64,000 nt of DNA from Dyella jiangningensis. GTDB lineage: Bacteria > Pseudomonadota > Gammaproteobacteria > Xanthomonadales > Rhodanobacteraceae. The stretch covers positions 1,984,001 through 2,048,000 of the forward strand of contig NZ_NFZS01000001.1 of assembly GCF_003264855.1 (NCBI RefSeq), in the 5' to 3' direction. The notes beneath the pieces were generated by a model that was given only the letters and a program-made list of their open reading frames with translations, searched no databases and was not told where the DNA came from. A program made the position numbers and the translations under genes. Position 1 is the first letter of the stretch, and each line of letters starts with the position of its first letter. Below, piece after piece: positions 1 to 10,600 of the stretch.

Positions 1-1099
1 TGCGTCCGTCCGGCGTGCGGATCGCGTCGAGCACGCGGCCTTCGATGCGATCCAGCAGCGGCAGCCCGCGGCCGCAAGGGCAGCTGTGTTCCGAGGAGGT
101 GCTGGCCAGGTCGCCGTTGACGTAGCGCACGAACGGCATGCCGTAGTTGGAAAGATCCGTGATCGCCACTTCGCCGATGCCGCGGCGGACAGGCACGCCA
201 TCCTCTCCCAGCAGTTCCACCACGAGATGGTCGGCGTTCACGTGCAGCCGATGGTGGTGATCGCACTCCGAAGCGATCAGCATGAACTCGCGGCAACCGT
301 AGGTGTTGTAGACGGGGCAGCCGAACGCCTGGCTGATCGCCTCGCGCTGGAACGGATGCAGCGCTTCCGCCGCGCCGATCACCGACTCCGGACGATGCAC
401 GCGCCGGCCCGTCGCCACCATCCACTGCGCAAGCTGCGCCAGCGGGCTGACATAGCCGACGATGATGTCAGGCCGGTAACGGTCGATCGCATCGGCATAG
501 CTGGCGAGATTGGACTCGGTCATCTCGAAGCTGTTGAGCACGCGCCGCGCGAACATCGCGTTGTACAGGCGATCCTTCAGTTGGTGCGCATGCCCCGGGG
601 TGCCCACGTTGCCGGCCCACAGGTAGAGCGTGCGCCGCCCCGGCCGTGAGCCGGCCCAGCCGTAGCCGCGCCACATGACGGCGATGCGGCGGTCGTAGCT
701 TTCGCGCGTATAGCCCAGTTCCAGCGGTTCGCCGGTCGAGCCGCCGGTGCGCTTGAACAGCAGGCGGCCGCGCCATGACGAGGCCTGCAGGTCCTGGAAG
801 TTCTCGCGGATGTCGGCCTTGGTCAGCGTAGGCAGGCGGGCATAGTCGTCGAGGTCCCGGATGTCGTCCGGCGTGATGCCCAGTTCGCGCCAGCGACGGC
901 GGTAGTAGGGCACGTCGCGGTAGCAATGTTCCAGCAGCGCCTTCAGCCGGCGGAACTGCAGCTCCGCGATGGCGCCGGGCGACAACCACTGGTCGCCCTC
1001 GTACTTCGCCAGCCACGACAGCGTGTCCCTGCGACGCAGGCCGCTTTCGTAGGCGGGATAAAGCACGTGGCGAAAAGCCTGTTCGTACCAGCCACTCAT
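1..1099 (-). CDS. CapK/PaaK-like AMP-forming ligase, C-terminus cut by window edge
   Basis: The minus-strand frame is open from an ATG at 1099 to base 1 (about 366 codons) and has no stop inside the window. It starts MSGWYEQAFRHVLYPAY and has a spacer of the form CAGGGAG about ten bases before the ATG. Visible ANL-superfamily motifs are the P-loop-like TGGSTGEPL, an NTYGCREF core motif and FVRYVNGD, followed by a CPCGRGLP metal-site-like cluster. This pattern is that of the phenylacetate-CoA ligase/CapK family, which is common in capsule and exosortase-A-associated polysaccharide loci and is thought to activate a carboxylic acid for transfer. It is the last gene visible in the NRPS/polysaccharide run, 58 bases after the O-antigen ligase stop. 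The substrate is unknown; one possibility is an acyl or peptidyl acid that decorates the glycan. Confidence 0.85.
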   Translation of the reverse strand, partial: MSGWYEQAFRHVLYPAYESGLRRRDTLSWLAKYEGDQWLSPGAIAELQFRRLKALLEHCYRDVPYYRRRWRELGITPDDIRDLDDYARLPTLTKADIRENFQDLQASSWRGRLLFKRTGGSTGEPLELGYTRESYDRRIAVMWRGYGWAGSRPGRRTLYLWAGNVGTPGHAHQLKDRLYNAMFARRVLNSFEMTESNLASYADAIDRYRPDIIVGYVSPLAQLAQWMVATGRRVHRPESVIGAAEALHPFQREAISQAFGCPVYNTYGCREFMLIASECDHHHRLHVNADHLVVELLGEDGVPVRRGIGEVAITDLSNYGMPFVRYVNGDLASTSSEHSCPCGRGLPLLDRIEGRVLDAIRTPDGR

Positions 1100-1157
1100 G
1101 ACACGTACTCCCTGTGACGAGCGCGCATGCCGCGCTTCATTGGTGAACGACGTCCTG

Positions 1158-2423
1158 TCATCCCGACGTCCTCAGCAAGACAGCCACCAGCACGAACAGG
1201 CCGGCAATGCTGCCGATGGCGGCCGGAATCCAGCGCCCGCCGCTTTCGGACATGGCGAGCGTGGGCAGGCCGTCGACCCGCTGGCGCGCACCGACATAGA
1301 AGCCGGTAACGATGGCCAGCACGAAATACAGCACGATCATGTAGCTGCGGCTCAGGAAGAACGCGCACATGAACATGCCGCAGAGCGAAAGCAGCAGGGT
1401 GAGCGCGAGCGGACGTTCGTCCTGCCAGCGGGCGTAGCGTTCCGGTTCGGCCACCGCATCGACCTTGAAGCGAAGCACCGCGGCGACCATCCAGAAGCTG
1501 TAGCCGATGATGGCCAGCCACAGCAGGTAGCCGATGAAACCCGTCTCGGCCAGCACCAGCACGAACGAGTTGTGCGCGGTGAGATGGTTGTAGTCGGTGA
1601 AGTTGCCCGGCCCCACGCCCAGCAGCGGATGCGAGGTGAACATGTGCAGGCCTTCGTACCATGCATCGACGCGCCCACTGGCCGATTCTTCGCCGGCGTC
1701 GAGCTCCTGCATGCGCGAGGACAGCATCTTCATCACGGTGAGGCCGGCGACGCCGAGGATGCCCGCCACCACCAGGCCACGCCGGTACCAGACATAGGCG
1801 CCGACCACGAGCAGCACGCCGAGCATCGCGCCACGCGAATTGGTGAGGTAGACGCCATAAAGCAGCATGCCGATGCAAGCCAGCCAGAACAGCTTGCCCA
1901 GCGCACGGGCGCGGGTGAGCAGCAGGCACGCCATGGGGAACACCGACACGAACAGCATGCCGAGGTCGTTCGGATCGTTGAAGATGCCGACGTACTGGAT
2001 GCGACCGTCTTCGCCGATGGGGATGCCGCTCCAGCCCATGCCGGTGCGGGCCTGGCCCACGCCATGCAGCGCGAGGATGGACGCGCACATCACCATCACC
2101 GCCATCAACACACGAACGCGCCGGTGCGTGTTGCACGCCGTGGCGATGATGAAGAACGCCAGCACGATGGGCCCGAACTTGCCGAACTGGTCCTTGATGC
2201 CCCCGAACCAGCCGTTGGCGACCTCCGACACCATCAGCACCACGAAGAACGCCGGCAGCAGCAGGAACTGGGGCGCGGAGGGCACGCGCGTGCCGGAGGC
2301 CAGCCACGCGGCGAACGCGAGCGCCAGCACCACGGGCAGCACCGGCACGCCGGCCAGCGAGGCGAAGTACTCCTGCGGCCTGACGATGGCCAGCACCACG
2401 TAGAGGACGATCAGTGGGAACAT
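1158..2423 (-). CDS. O-antigen ligase/polymerase-like membrane protein, exosortase-A-associated type
   Basis: This 421-aa polytopic membrane protein has about ten or more hydrophobic segments and begins MFPLIVLYVVLAIVRPQEYF. The early RPQE motif is characteristic of the putative O-glycosylation ligases linked to exosortase A (Wzy/WaaL superfamily). A long periplasmic-loop-like stretch around residues 250-290 contains the GVGPGNFTDYNHLTAHNSFV segment, which matches the conserved H-x-x-x-H/NSF signature of WzyC-type proteins. Members polymerise or transfer polysaccharide units at the periplasmic face of the inner membrane. The start codon overlaps the end of the upstream deacetylase by 13 bases, so the two are probably translationally coupled. 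Whether it polymerises or ligates cannot be told from sequence. Confidence 0.85.
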   Translation of the reverse strand: MFPLIVLYVVLAIVRPQEYFASLAGVPVLPVVLALAFAAWLASGTRVPSAPQFLLLPAFFVVLMVSEVANGWFGGIKDQFGKFGPIVLAFFIIATACNTHRRVRVLMAVMVMCASILALHGVGQARTGMGWSGIPIGEDGRIQYVGIFNDPNDLGMLFVSVFPMACLLLTRARALGKLFWLACIGMLLYGVYLTNSRGAMLGVLLVVGAYVWYRRGLVVAGILGVAGLTVMKMLSSRMQELDAGEESASGRVDAWYEGLHMFTSHPLLGVGPGNFTDYNHLTAHNSFVLVLAETGFIGYLLWLAIIGYSFWMVAAVLRFKVDAVAEPERYARWQDERPLALTLLLSLCGMFMCAFFLSRSYMIVLYFVLAIVTGFYVGARQRVDGLPTLAMSESGGRWIPAAIGSIAGLFVLVAVLLRTSG

Positions 2424-3523
2424 GACGGCGCTTCGTCGGACGTGGCCAGATGGGCCGGCGTGGGATGGTTGATCAGGCCAGGCATGGTCAGCATGGCGGC
2501 GAACCAGCGCTTGCCGATGTAGCGCTCCACCGCCAGGCGATAGAGCGAATAGCGGTTCGCCGCGGGCTGCGGATTGGTGCCGCTGATGTAGCTGCAGGCC
2601 ACGTCGAAGCCGGCGCTGCGGGTGACTTCGATCACCTGGCGATCGAACGCGCGATTGCTGCCCACCGGATAGGACATCAGCAGCGGCATCGGCCCCAGTT
2701 CGCGCAGCAGCGCATCACGTGAGTCGCGCACTTCGCGTTCGAGTTCATCGAGAGGCAGCTTGGACAGCATCCAGTGATTCACGCCGTGCGAACCGATCTC
2801 CAGGCCGGCGGCGTGCATCTCGCGCAGCTGGTCCCAGGTCATCGGGCGGCAGTCGGCAGGCACCGCGGCGTCGGAAGGCATGTGCCATTCCTTTTCCAGG
2901 CGACGGATCATGCCGGCCTGCGCGAGCGCGCTGATCTCCTTCATGTGATCGAGCACGCTGGTGGCGAGCGCGCGACGCGCGGCGCGACCCACCGGCATGG
3001 GCATGTCCATGCCCAGTTCCGGCAGCTCAAGGCGCGCTGCGCCTGTCATCAGGATCATGTGCACCAGCCAGTCGTAGGCATACGGGCGCCCACTGTCGAT
3101 ATGGCCGGTGGAAACGAAGAACGTCGCCGGGATGCCCAGCTCCTGCAGGATCGGGAAGGCGATGTGATAGTTGTCGTCGTAGCCGTCGTCGAAGGTGATC
3201 ACCACCGTATCCGGCGGCAGCGCGTGACCGGCATCGATGGCCGCGGCGACGTCGGACAGGCGCATCGGACGGTAGCGTTCCTTCACCAGCAGCATCTGCT
3301 CGCGGAAACCTTCCGGCGTGGCGCTGATCAGCTCCATGTCGAAGTCGTAGCTGTCGGGATCGGGCAGCGGCATCACCCGGTGGTAGGCGAGGATGCGCAG
3401 GTCCTTGTGCCACCACGAACGCACGCGCTGGAGCGGGCTCAACAGCCCCGCGCTGTAGCAGAACTCGCCCAGCCTCTCGCGAATGCCGGTGGACTTCACG
3501 TCGTGCGTCGACTCACTCACCAT
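2411..3523 (-). CDS. polysaccharide deacetylase (NodB-homology) family protein
   Basis: The gene encodes a 370-aa carbohydrate esterase 4-type protein. The NodB core is seen as TFDDGYDD (residues 110-117, catalytic/metal aspartates) and SHGVNH (245-250, two metal-binding histidines). The family removes N- or O-acetyl groups from polysaccharide, and the XrtA-linked subgroup lies in exopolysaccharide loci. The open frame extends far upstream, but the ATG at 3523 is chosen because it follows a strong GGGGGAG ribosome site and overlaps the glycosyltransferase stop by seven bases. No clear signal peptide is seen, so cytoplasmic or unconventional localisation is possible. An insertion of roughly 90 residues separates the two metal motifs, as in longer members of the family. 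Confidence 0.88.
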   Translation of the reverse strand: MVSESTHDVKSTGIRERLGEFCYSAGLLSPLQRVRSWWHKDLRILAYHRVMPLPDPDSYDFDMELISATPEGFREQMLLVKERYRPMRLSDVAAAIDAGHALPPDTVVITFDDGYDDNYHIAFPILQELGIPATFFVSTGHIDSGRPYAYDWLVHMILMTGAARLELPELGMDMPMPVGRAARRALATSVLDHMKEISALAQAGMIRRLEKEWHMPSDAAVPADCRPMTWDQLREMHAAGLEIGSHGVNHWMLSKLPLDELEREVRDSRDALLRELGPMPLLMSYPVGSNRAFDRQVIEVTRSAGFDVACSYISGTNPQPAANRYSLYRLAVERYIGKRWFAAMLTMPGLINHPTPAHLATSDEAPSCSH

Positions 3524-4647
3524 GGATGCTCCCCCCGACTGCGGGCGAAGGCGATCGACGCCTGCGCCGCGTATAGATTGAGATAGAAGAACGCCACCAT
3601 CAGCCGCACCGGCAGCCAGCGCCCGGCATGCGGACGCAGCCGTTCCATCGGCACCAGCGCCATCGCAAGCAGCAGGGCGACCAGCACGGCGGCATAGGCC
3701 TGGTGGTGACGCGCCAGGAACGCCGAGGACAACAACAGCGACAGCAACAGCCAGGGCGCCAGCAGGCGCAGCAGCTTGTGGCTGACGAACTGGAACCACA
3801 GCGGGTTGCGCGACGGCGACAACAGCCACGGTGCCAGTTCCATCAGCTGGAAGCAGCCGAGGCTGGCCTGCAGGCGGCGCGGCTGCTCCGTCAACGGATC
3901 CTGCGCAGGTTCGCCCCACACCACGGCGCGCGGCTCGAACACCACCCGATGACCGGCCGCCGCCACGCGCATCGGCAACAGCACGTCATCCAGCAGCGTG
4001 TCGGGCGGCAAGGGCTGGAACAGGTCGCGTCGCACCGCATACAGTGCATGGCTCGCGCCGACCGCCGACGCGCAGCGGCTTTCCTGCGTGCGGATGAACT
4101 TCTCGTAGCGCCAGTAGGCATTGACGCCGTGCGCAAAGGCGCTGTGCACGTTTTCCAGGTCGAGGCTGCCGCTGACCGCGCCCACGCGTAGATCGCCGAG
4201 ATTGTCCACCAGTTCGCGCAGCGCCAGCGGCGACAGCTTGTGCTGCACGTCGGTCATCAGCAGCACGTCGCCACGCGCCGTGGCGACGGCGTCGTTGAGG
4301 CACAGCGCCTTGCCGCGAGGCACCGGGAAATCCATCACGCGGGCACGCGGATCGTGCGCGTGGCGCACCAGTGCGGCGGTGCGATCGGTGCAGCCATCGC
4401 AGGCGACGATGATCTCGATGTATTCCGGGGGATAGTCGAGTGCGCGCAGGTTCTTCAGTTTCGAGCGGATATGCCGCACGCCGTCGCGTACCACGATGAT
4501 CACCGACACCGTGGGCAAATAGGACTGCTTGCGCACCGGCCGGGGCCACAGCCGTGCCCACAGCCACACCAGCACGGGATAGCCCACGTAGATGTAGAGC
4601 AGCGCCCAGAAGCTGCCCCAGCACACGAGGTACGCGATGGTCGTCAT
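3517..4647 (-). CDS. membrane-anchored family-2 glycosyltransferase
   Basis: The protein is 376 aa long with one N-terminal membrane helix (residues 5-30) and hydrophobic segments near the C-terminus (about 285-370). The GT-A fold is indicated by TVSVIIVVRDG (46-56), a CDG motif (83-85) and an LDD catalytic-base motif (219-221). The usual DxD is replaced by TDVQ (132-135) and the QxxRW motif of processive enzymes is reduced to QPRRL (255-259). It therefore probably adds a single sugar to a lipid-linked or other acceptor at the inner membrane rather than polymerising. It starts 30 bases after the NRPS stop with an AGGGGGG ribosome site. The acceptor could be the lipid-linked glycan or the NRPS product; sequence does not decide. 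Confidence 0.85.
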   Translation of the reverse strand: MTTIAYLVCWGSFWALLYIYVGYPVLVWLWARLWPRPVRKQSYLPTVSVIIVVRDGVRHIRSKLKNLRALDYPPEYIEIIVACDGCTDRTAALVRHAHDPRARVMDFPVPRGKALCLNDAVATARGDVLLMTDVQHKLSPLALRELVDNLGDLRVGAVSGSLDLENVHSAFAHGVNAYWRYEKFIRTQESRCASAVGASHALYAVRRDLFQPLPPDTLLDDVLLPMRVAAAGHRVVFEPRAVVWGEPAQDPLTEQPRRLQASLGCFQLMELAPWLLSPSRNPLWFQFVSHKLLRLLAPWLLLSLLLSSAFLARHHQAYAAVLVALLLAMALVPMERLRPHAGRWLPVRLMVAFFYLNLYAAQASIAFARSRGEHPW

Positions 4648-4677
4648 GCCGGCCCCCCTGCGGGCATCCCGTTCATG

Positions 4678-7600
4678 TCACCGCCGTCCGAACAGCTGGC
4701 GCAGGCGGCCACCCAGCGAAGCCGTCCTGCCGGGCTCGGTGAGATCGCCTTCGGGCAGCGCGGCGGCCAGCGAGGCCAGCGGGCTGGTAGCGACGTCCAG
4801 CAGGTTCAGCTTGATACCGGTCTCGCGTCTCACCCGCGTCACCATCTCGATCGCCAGCAGCGAGTGGCCGCCGATGTCGAAGAAGTTGTCGCTGGCGCGC
4901 ACGTCATCCGCACCGACCAGCTCGCACCACACGGCACCGAGGTAGCGCTCGCGGGCGTCGTCGCTGGCGCTGACGCCTGGCTCGGCACCGTCCGCCTGCG
5001 GCATGGCGTTGAGCGAAGGCGCGGGAAGGGCCTTGCGGTCGGTCTTGCCATTCGGCGTGCGTGGCAGGGCGGCGAGCTGCACGTAGTGCTGCGGCTGCAT
5101 GTAGGCCGGCAGCCGTGACGCGAGCAACGCGCGCAGCGCCGGCCACGCCGTTGCTTCGTCCTCGCTGCAGACGGCGTAGAGCACCAGGCGCTCGTCGTTC
5201 GGTGCGATCTCGCGCACGACCACCACGCAATCGGTGATGGAAGGCTCGGTGCGGGCGATCGCCTCGATTTCACCCGGTTCGATGCGGAAGCCGCGCAGCT
5301 TCACCTGGAAGTCCAGACGGCCGAGATGTTCCAGCGTGCCGTTGCCCAGCCAGCGGCCGCGGTCGCCCGTGCGATAGATGCGTGCGCCCGGTTGGCGGCT
5401 GAAGGGATCGACGGGGAAGCGCTCGGCGGTGAGATCCTCGCGATGGAGGTAGCCCAGCGCCACGCCTTCGCCGCCGATCCAGATCTCGCCCGGTACGCCG
5501 ATCGGGCAGGGTTGTCCCTGTTCGTCGACGATCCACACGCTGGTGTTGGCGATCGGCGTGCCGATGGAAATGCCGCGGCCCGGATGCTCCACGCGCCAGC
5601 AGGTGGACCACACCGTCGTTTCGGTGGGCCCGTACATGTTCCACACCTCGCAACCACGAGCCATCAACAGGGCCGCCAGGTCCGCCGACAGCGGTTCGCC
5701 GCCGCACAGCGCGCGGAAACCCATTGGCGGTTGCCACGGCGTCTGCAGCAGCATGCGCCAGGTGACGGGCGTGGCCTGCATGATGGTGGCGGCATGCGTG
5801 GCCAGCAGCTGGTTGAGCGAGTCGCCATCCACCGACTCGTCACGCGTGGCAAGGATCACCTGCGCGCCGACGCTGAGCGGACCAAACAGCTCCAGCACCG
5901 CAATGTCGAACGACAGCGTGGTGACCGCGAGCAGGCGGTCGTCGATCGCCAGACCCGGGCGCACCGCCATGCCGGCGAGGAAGTTCGCCACCGCGCGATG
6001 CGGAATCGCCACGCCCTTGGGACGACCGGTGGAACCGGAGGTGTAGATGACGTAAGCGGTCGAGTCGCCGGTAAGCGCGGGATCGGCAGCGAGACGCGAC
6101 GCCGGCGCAGCCTCGAGCTCGGCGCTGCACTCATCGAGCAGCAGCTTTGGACACGTACTCTCGCTGAAGCGTCCTGCCGTGGCGGATTCGGCCACCAGCA
6201 CGGCAAGGTTCGCGTCTTCGGCCATGTAGGCAAGACGATCCGGCGGAAACTCGGGATCGAGCGGCACATAGCCCGCGCCGGCCTTCAGCACGGCGAGCAG
6301 GGTCGCCACCATGTCGGTACCGCGCGTGAGCGAAACGCCGACCAGCGCGCCGTGCGCCACGCCACGCGCGCGCAGCGCATGCGCGATGCGGTTGGCGCGT
6401 GCATCGAGCTGTCGATAGTCGAGCACGTTGTTGCCACAGCGGATCGCCGTGCGCGTCGGTGCGCGATCGCACTGGTTTTCGATCAGCGTATGCAGCGGAC
6501 ATGCCGGCACGTCGAGCCTGGTTTCGTTCCAACGTTGCAGCGCCTCGCGTTGCGAGGCAGGCAGCATGTCGAGGCGGGACACCGTGGTCGCGGGCTCGGC
6601 CAGCGCCGAGGCGAGCAGTGTCTCGTAGCAGTCGCGGAAACGGGCCGCGGTCGACGCGTCGAGGATGTCGGTGTTGTAGGTGATGCCGCCGAGCAGGCCC
6701 TGCTCCTGTTCCAGGAACCACAGCCCGATGTCGTCCGCGGCGCCACGCTGGAACACCGGCAGGTGCTCGTGCGCGAGATCGCCCCACGACAGGATGCGGC
6801 GACGCGCGTCCTGGAAGGAGAACATCGCCTGGTAGATTGGCGGGCGGCTTTCGTCGCGGGCCACGCCCAGCGAAAAGACCAGTTGTTCGAATGGCACGTC
6901 GGGATGCGCGAAGGCATCGAGCACGACCTGGCGTACCTGCTTCACCACGTCGAGGAACGGCGCTTCAGGGTCGACCGACACGCGCAGCGGCAGCGCGTTG
7001 ACGAACAGGCCCATGATGCTTTCCGTCTCCACGCGGTCGCGCCCGCGCACTGGCGTGCCGACGATGAGGTCGCGCTGGCCGCTCAGGCGATGCAGCAGCA
7101 CGTAGTAAGCCGCCAGCAGCACCATGAACGGCGTGGCTTCCGCACGCTGCGCCAGCGCATGCACGGCAGCGGCCCGCTCGGCCGGGATGCGCACCCACTC
7201 GGTGGCGCCGGCGCCTGACATGCGTGCGGGGCGCGGACGATCGGCGGGCAGCTCCAGCGGCTCCAGCGCGCCGTCGAGCGTCTTCATCCAGTGCGCGAGT
7301 TGCTGTTGCACGGTGTCGCTGCGCATGCGGTCGCGATGCCAGGCCGAGAAGTCGGTGTACTCCACCGGCAAGGGCGCGAGCGCGGACGAGGTCTGGCCCG
7401 CGCAGCGCGCCACGTAGGCGCGCGAGAGGTCTTCATACAGCAGGTCGAAGGACCAACCATCCCAGATGATGTGGTGGGCCATGAAGTACAGCACGTGGTC
7501 CTGGTCATCGAGGCGGAACAGCCGTGCGCGGAACAGGGGCGGGCACGACAGGTCGAAGGGCCTGGCGATATCGGCCTCGAGTTCGCGCATCAGCGCGGGC

Positions 7601-10600
7601 AGGCGTGCGTCGGCGGGCAGGGAAGAAAGATCCTCGACCGGCAACGCCAACGCGATGTCCGCATGGATGCGCTGCAGGCCCGCGACTTCGCCCGCCTCGA
7701 TCGACGTGCGCAGCACCGGCTGGCGCTGCACGACATCGCGCAGGGCCTGCTGGAACGCGGTGATGTTCATCGGCCCGCGCAGGCGATGCGCGGATGGCGT
7801 GTTGTAGACCACGCGGCCGGGATGGAGCTGCTCCATGTACCACAGGCGCTGCTGCATCGACGACAGCGGTGCCTGCTCGCGGTTTGCCAGGCGCGGGATC
7901 TCGTCCGTCATCACCAGGGTGTCGAGGCCACGCTCGCTGTCGATCGCTTCGGCCAGCCCTTCGACGGTTGGCGCGTCGAACAGCGTGCGGAACGACAGCG
8001 CGATGCCGAACTCGCGATTGAGCCGCGCGGTGAGCTGCGCGGCCAGCAGCGAATGACCGCCCAGCGCGAAGAAGTTGTCGCGCACGTCGAGATCGGGCAG
8101 GGCGAGCACGGCCTCCATGGCGGCGGCGACGCGCTGCTCCGTTTCGGTCTGCGGTGCGCGGCGCTCGCGGCGAGCCGTTGCGACGGGCTGTGACGGCGCC
8201 GGCAACGCCTTGCGGTCGATCTTGCCATTGGGCAGCAACGGAATCGCATCCATCGCCACGAAGTGCTGCGGCACCATGTAGTCGGGCAGGTGTTGGCGCA
8301 GGAGCGGGCACAGGTCCACGTGTTCGAGGTCCGCGTCGTCGGCCGCCACGAGGTAGGCGACCAGGCGCACGTCGCCGGGCCGATCCTCGCGTGCCACGAC
8401 CACGGCGCGCGCTACCTCGGGCAGATCGGCCAGCACGGTTTCGATCTCGCCCAGCTCGATGCGGTAACCGCGGATCTTCACCTGGAAGTCCAGACGGCCG
8501 CGATGTTCCAGCTCGCCGTTGGCGAGCCAGCGGCCGCGATCGCCGGTGCGATAGAGGCGCGCCTGCGTTTCGCCGGTGAAAGGATCGGCGAGGAAACGCT
8601 CCGCCGTCAGCTCGGGCCGGTTGAGGTAGCCGAGCGTGACGCCGTCGCCGCCGATGTGGATTTCGCCGGGCATGCCCAAAGGACAGGGCGCGCCGTGCTC
8701 GTCCAGGATATGCACGGTGGTGTTGGCGATCGGACGGCCGATGGTGATGCCGGCGCGTGGATCGCGTACGCGCCACAGCGTGGACCACACCGTGGTTTCG
8801 GTGGGGCCGTAGGCGTTCCACAGTTCCCCGCAGCAGGCCAGCAGCGATTCGGCGAGGTCCAGCGGCAGCGGCTCGCCGCCGGCGATGGCCTTGAAGCCGG
8901 TGCGTCCCGTCCAGCCCGACTCCAGCAGCACGCGCCACCCGGCGGGCGTGGCCTGCATGATGGTGGCGTCGCGCTGTTCGACCAGGCGGCACAGGGCCGC
9001 GCCGTCGCGGACATCGTCATGGGTCGCCAGCACGATGGCGGCACCGACGCTGAGCGGGAGCATCAGCTCCAGGAACGCGATATCGAAGGACAGCGTGGTG
9101 ACCGCGACCAGGCGGTCGTCTTCGACGATGCCCGGCTCGCGCTGCATGCTGCTGATGAAATTCGACGTGGCGCGGTGCGGCACGCGCACGCCCTTGGGCT
9201 TGCCGGTGGATCCGGAAGTGTAGATGACGTAGGCCACCGATTCGGGCGTGGCTGAGCGTTCGTCGCGCGGCAGCCGCGTATCGCTGGCGGCGTCGATCGA
9301 CGCGGCGTCGCGCTGCAGCGACAGCACCTGTGCCGCCGGGAAGTCGAACACCGCCGCGGCCTCGTCGTCGACGATGAGTGCGGCAAGGGCCGCGTCCTGT
9401 GCCATGAAGGCGAGCCGTTCGGCAGGAAAGCCCGGATCGAGCGGCACATAGCCTGCGCCGCACTTCAGCACCGCAAGCAGCGAGGCCAGCATGTCCGGAC
9501 TGCGCGCCAGCGACAGGCCCACCAGGCTGCCTTGGCCGATGCCTCGGGCACGAAGCACGTGCGCGATGCGGTTGGCGCGCGCTTCGAGTTGCACATAAGA
9601 CCACGACGGCACGCCGGCCAGCGCCATGCGCGACGGCGCGCGATCCACCTGCGCCTCGAAGTATTCATGCGCCAGTTGTTCGGCCCGGTAGGACGTGCGC
9701 AGCGGTTGCAGCGCATGCAGCGCGGCGTGCGCGGCGTCCGATACGAGACCCAGCGCGCCACCCGCAGCGTCCGGCGTGTCGGCGGCATTTCTCAGCAGGG
9801 TGGCGTAGGCATCGAGCCAGGCGCGCACCGTGGCGGCTTCGAACAGATCCGAGTTGTACTGGCATTCCAGTCGCAGGCCGTGCGGCAACTGCACGGCGTT
9901 GACGAACAGTTCGAAGTTCTCGAAGGCGCGTGGCACGCCGGCGAATTCGAACGAAAGCCCGGGGAAGGAGAGCGTACGCTCATCCAGGGCCTGGTCGAGG
10001 TTGAACAGCACGCTCGCCAGTGGCAGGCGTCCCGGATCGCGCGGCAAGGCGAGGCGCGCGAGCAGGCTGCCGATGGTGTACTGCTGGTGGTCGAAAGCGT
10101 CGAGCAGATCGCCGCGTACCTTGGCGAGACTGGTCGCGAACGGCGCCGTCGTATCGATCGATACGCGCAACGGCAGCACATTCACGCAATGGCCTACCAG
10201 TCCGTGATGGCCACCAGCGGCCTGGCCGGCGGAAGGTATGCCGATCACCACATCGTCCTGTCCGCTCAGCCGCTGCAGCAGCAGGCCGAACGTGGCGAGC
10301 AGGGTGGCGTAGAGGCTCGCGCCGCGTTGCGCACCGGTGCGCTTCACGGCGGCGACCAGCGCGGCGTCGAGCAACAGGTCTTCCCGTTGCGAGGCGAACG
10401 TTCGCCGGCGAGGACGCGGGCGGTCCGTCGGAAGATCGAGCGACGGGGCGGCGTCGGCGAAACGCTTCAGCCAGTAGGCTTCGGCGTCATGGCCTTGCTG
10501 GCTCTGTGCGTGTGCCGCTTCGGCCAGCGCGTAGTCACCAAATGCATCGACGGGTGCCAGCTCGCCGCCCAGGCCGAGCTGCCGGCCATACAGCGCCGCC

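Noticed and set aside
1098-2522. Long plus-strand open frame of 474 codons opposite the O-antigen ligase gene
   Set aside because: It is His/Gln/Arg-rich, lacks a ribosome site and lies antisense to a clear membrane-protein gene. High GC makes such long antisense frames common.
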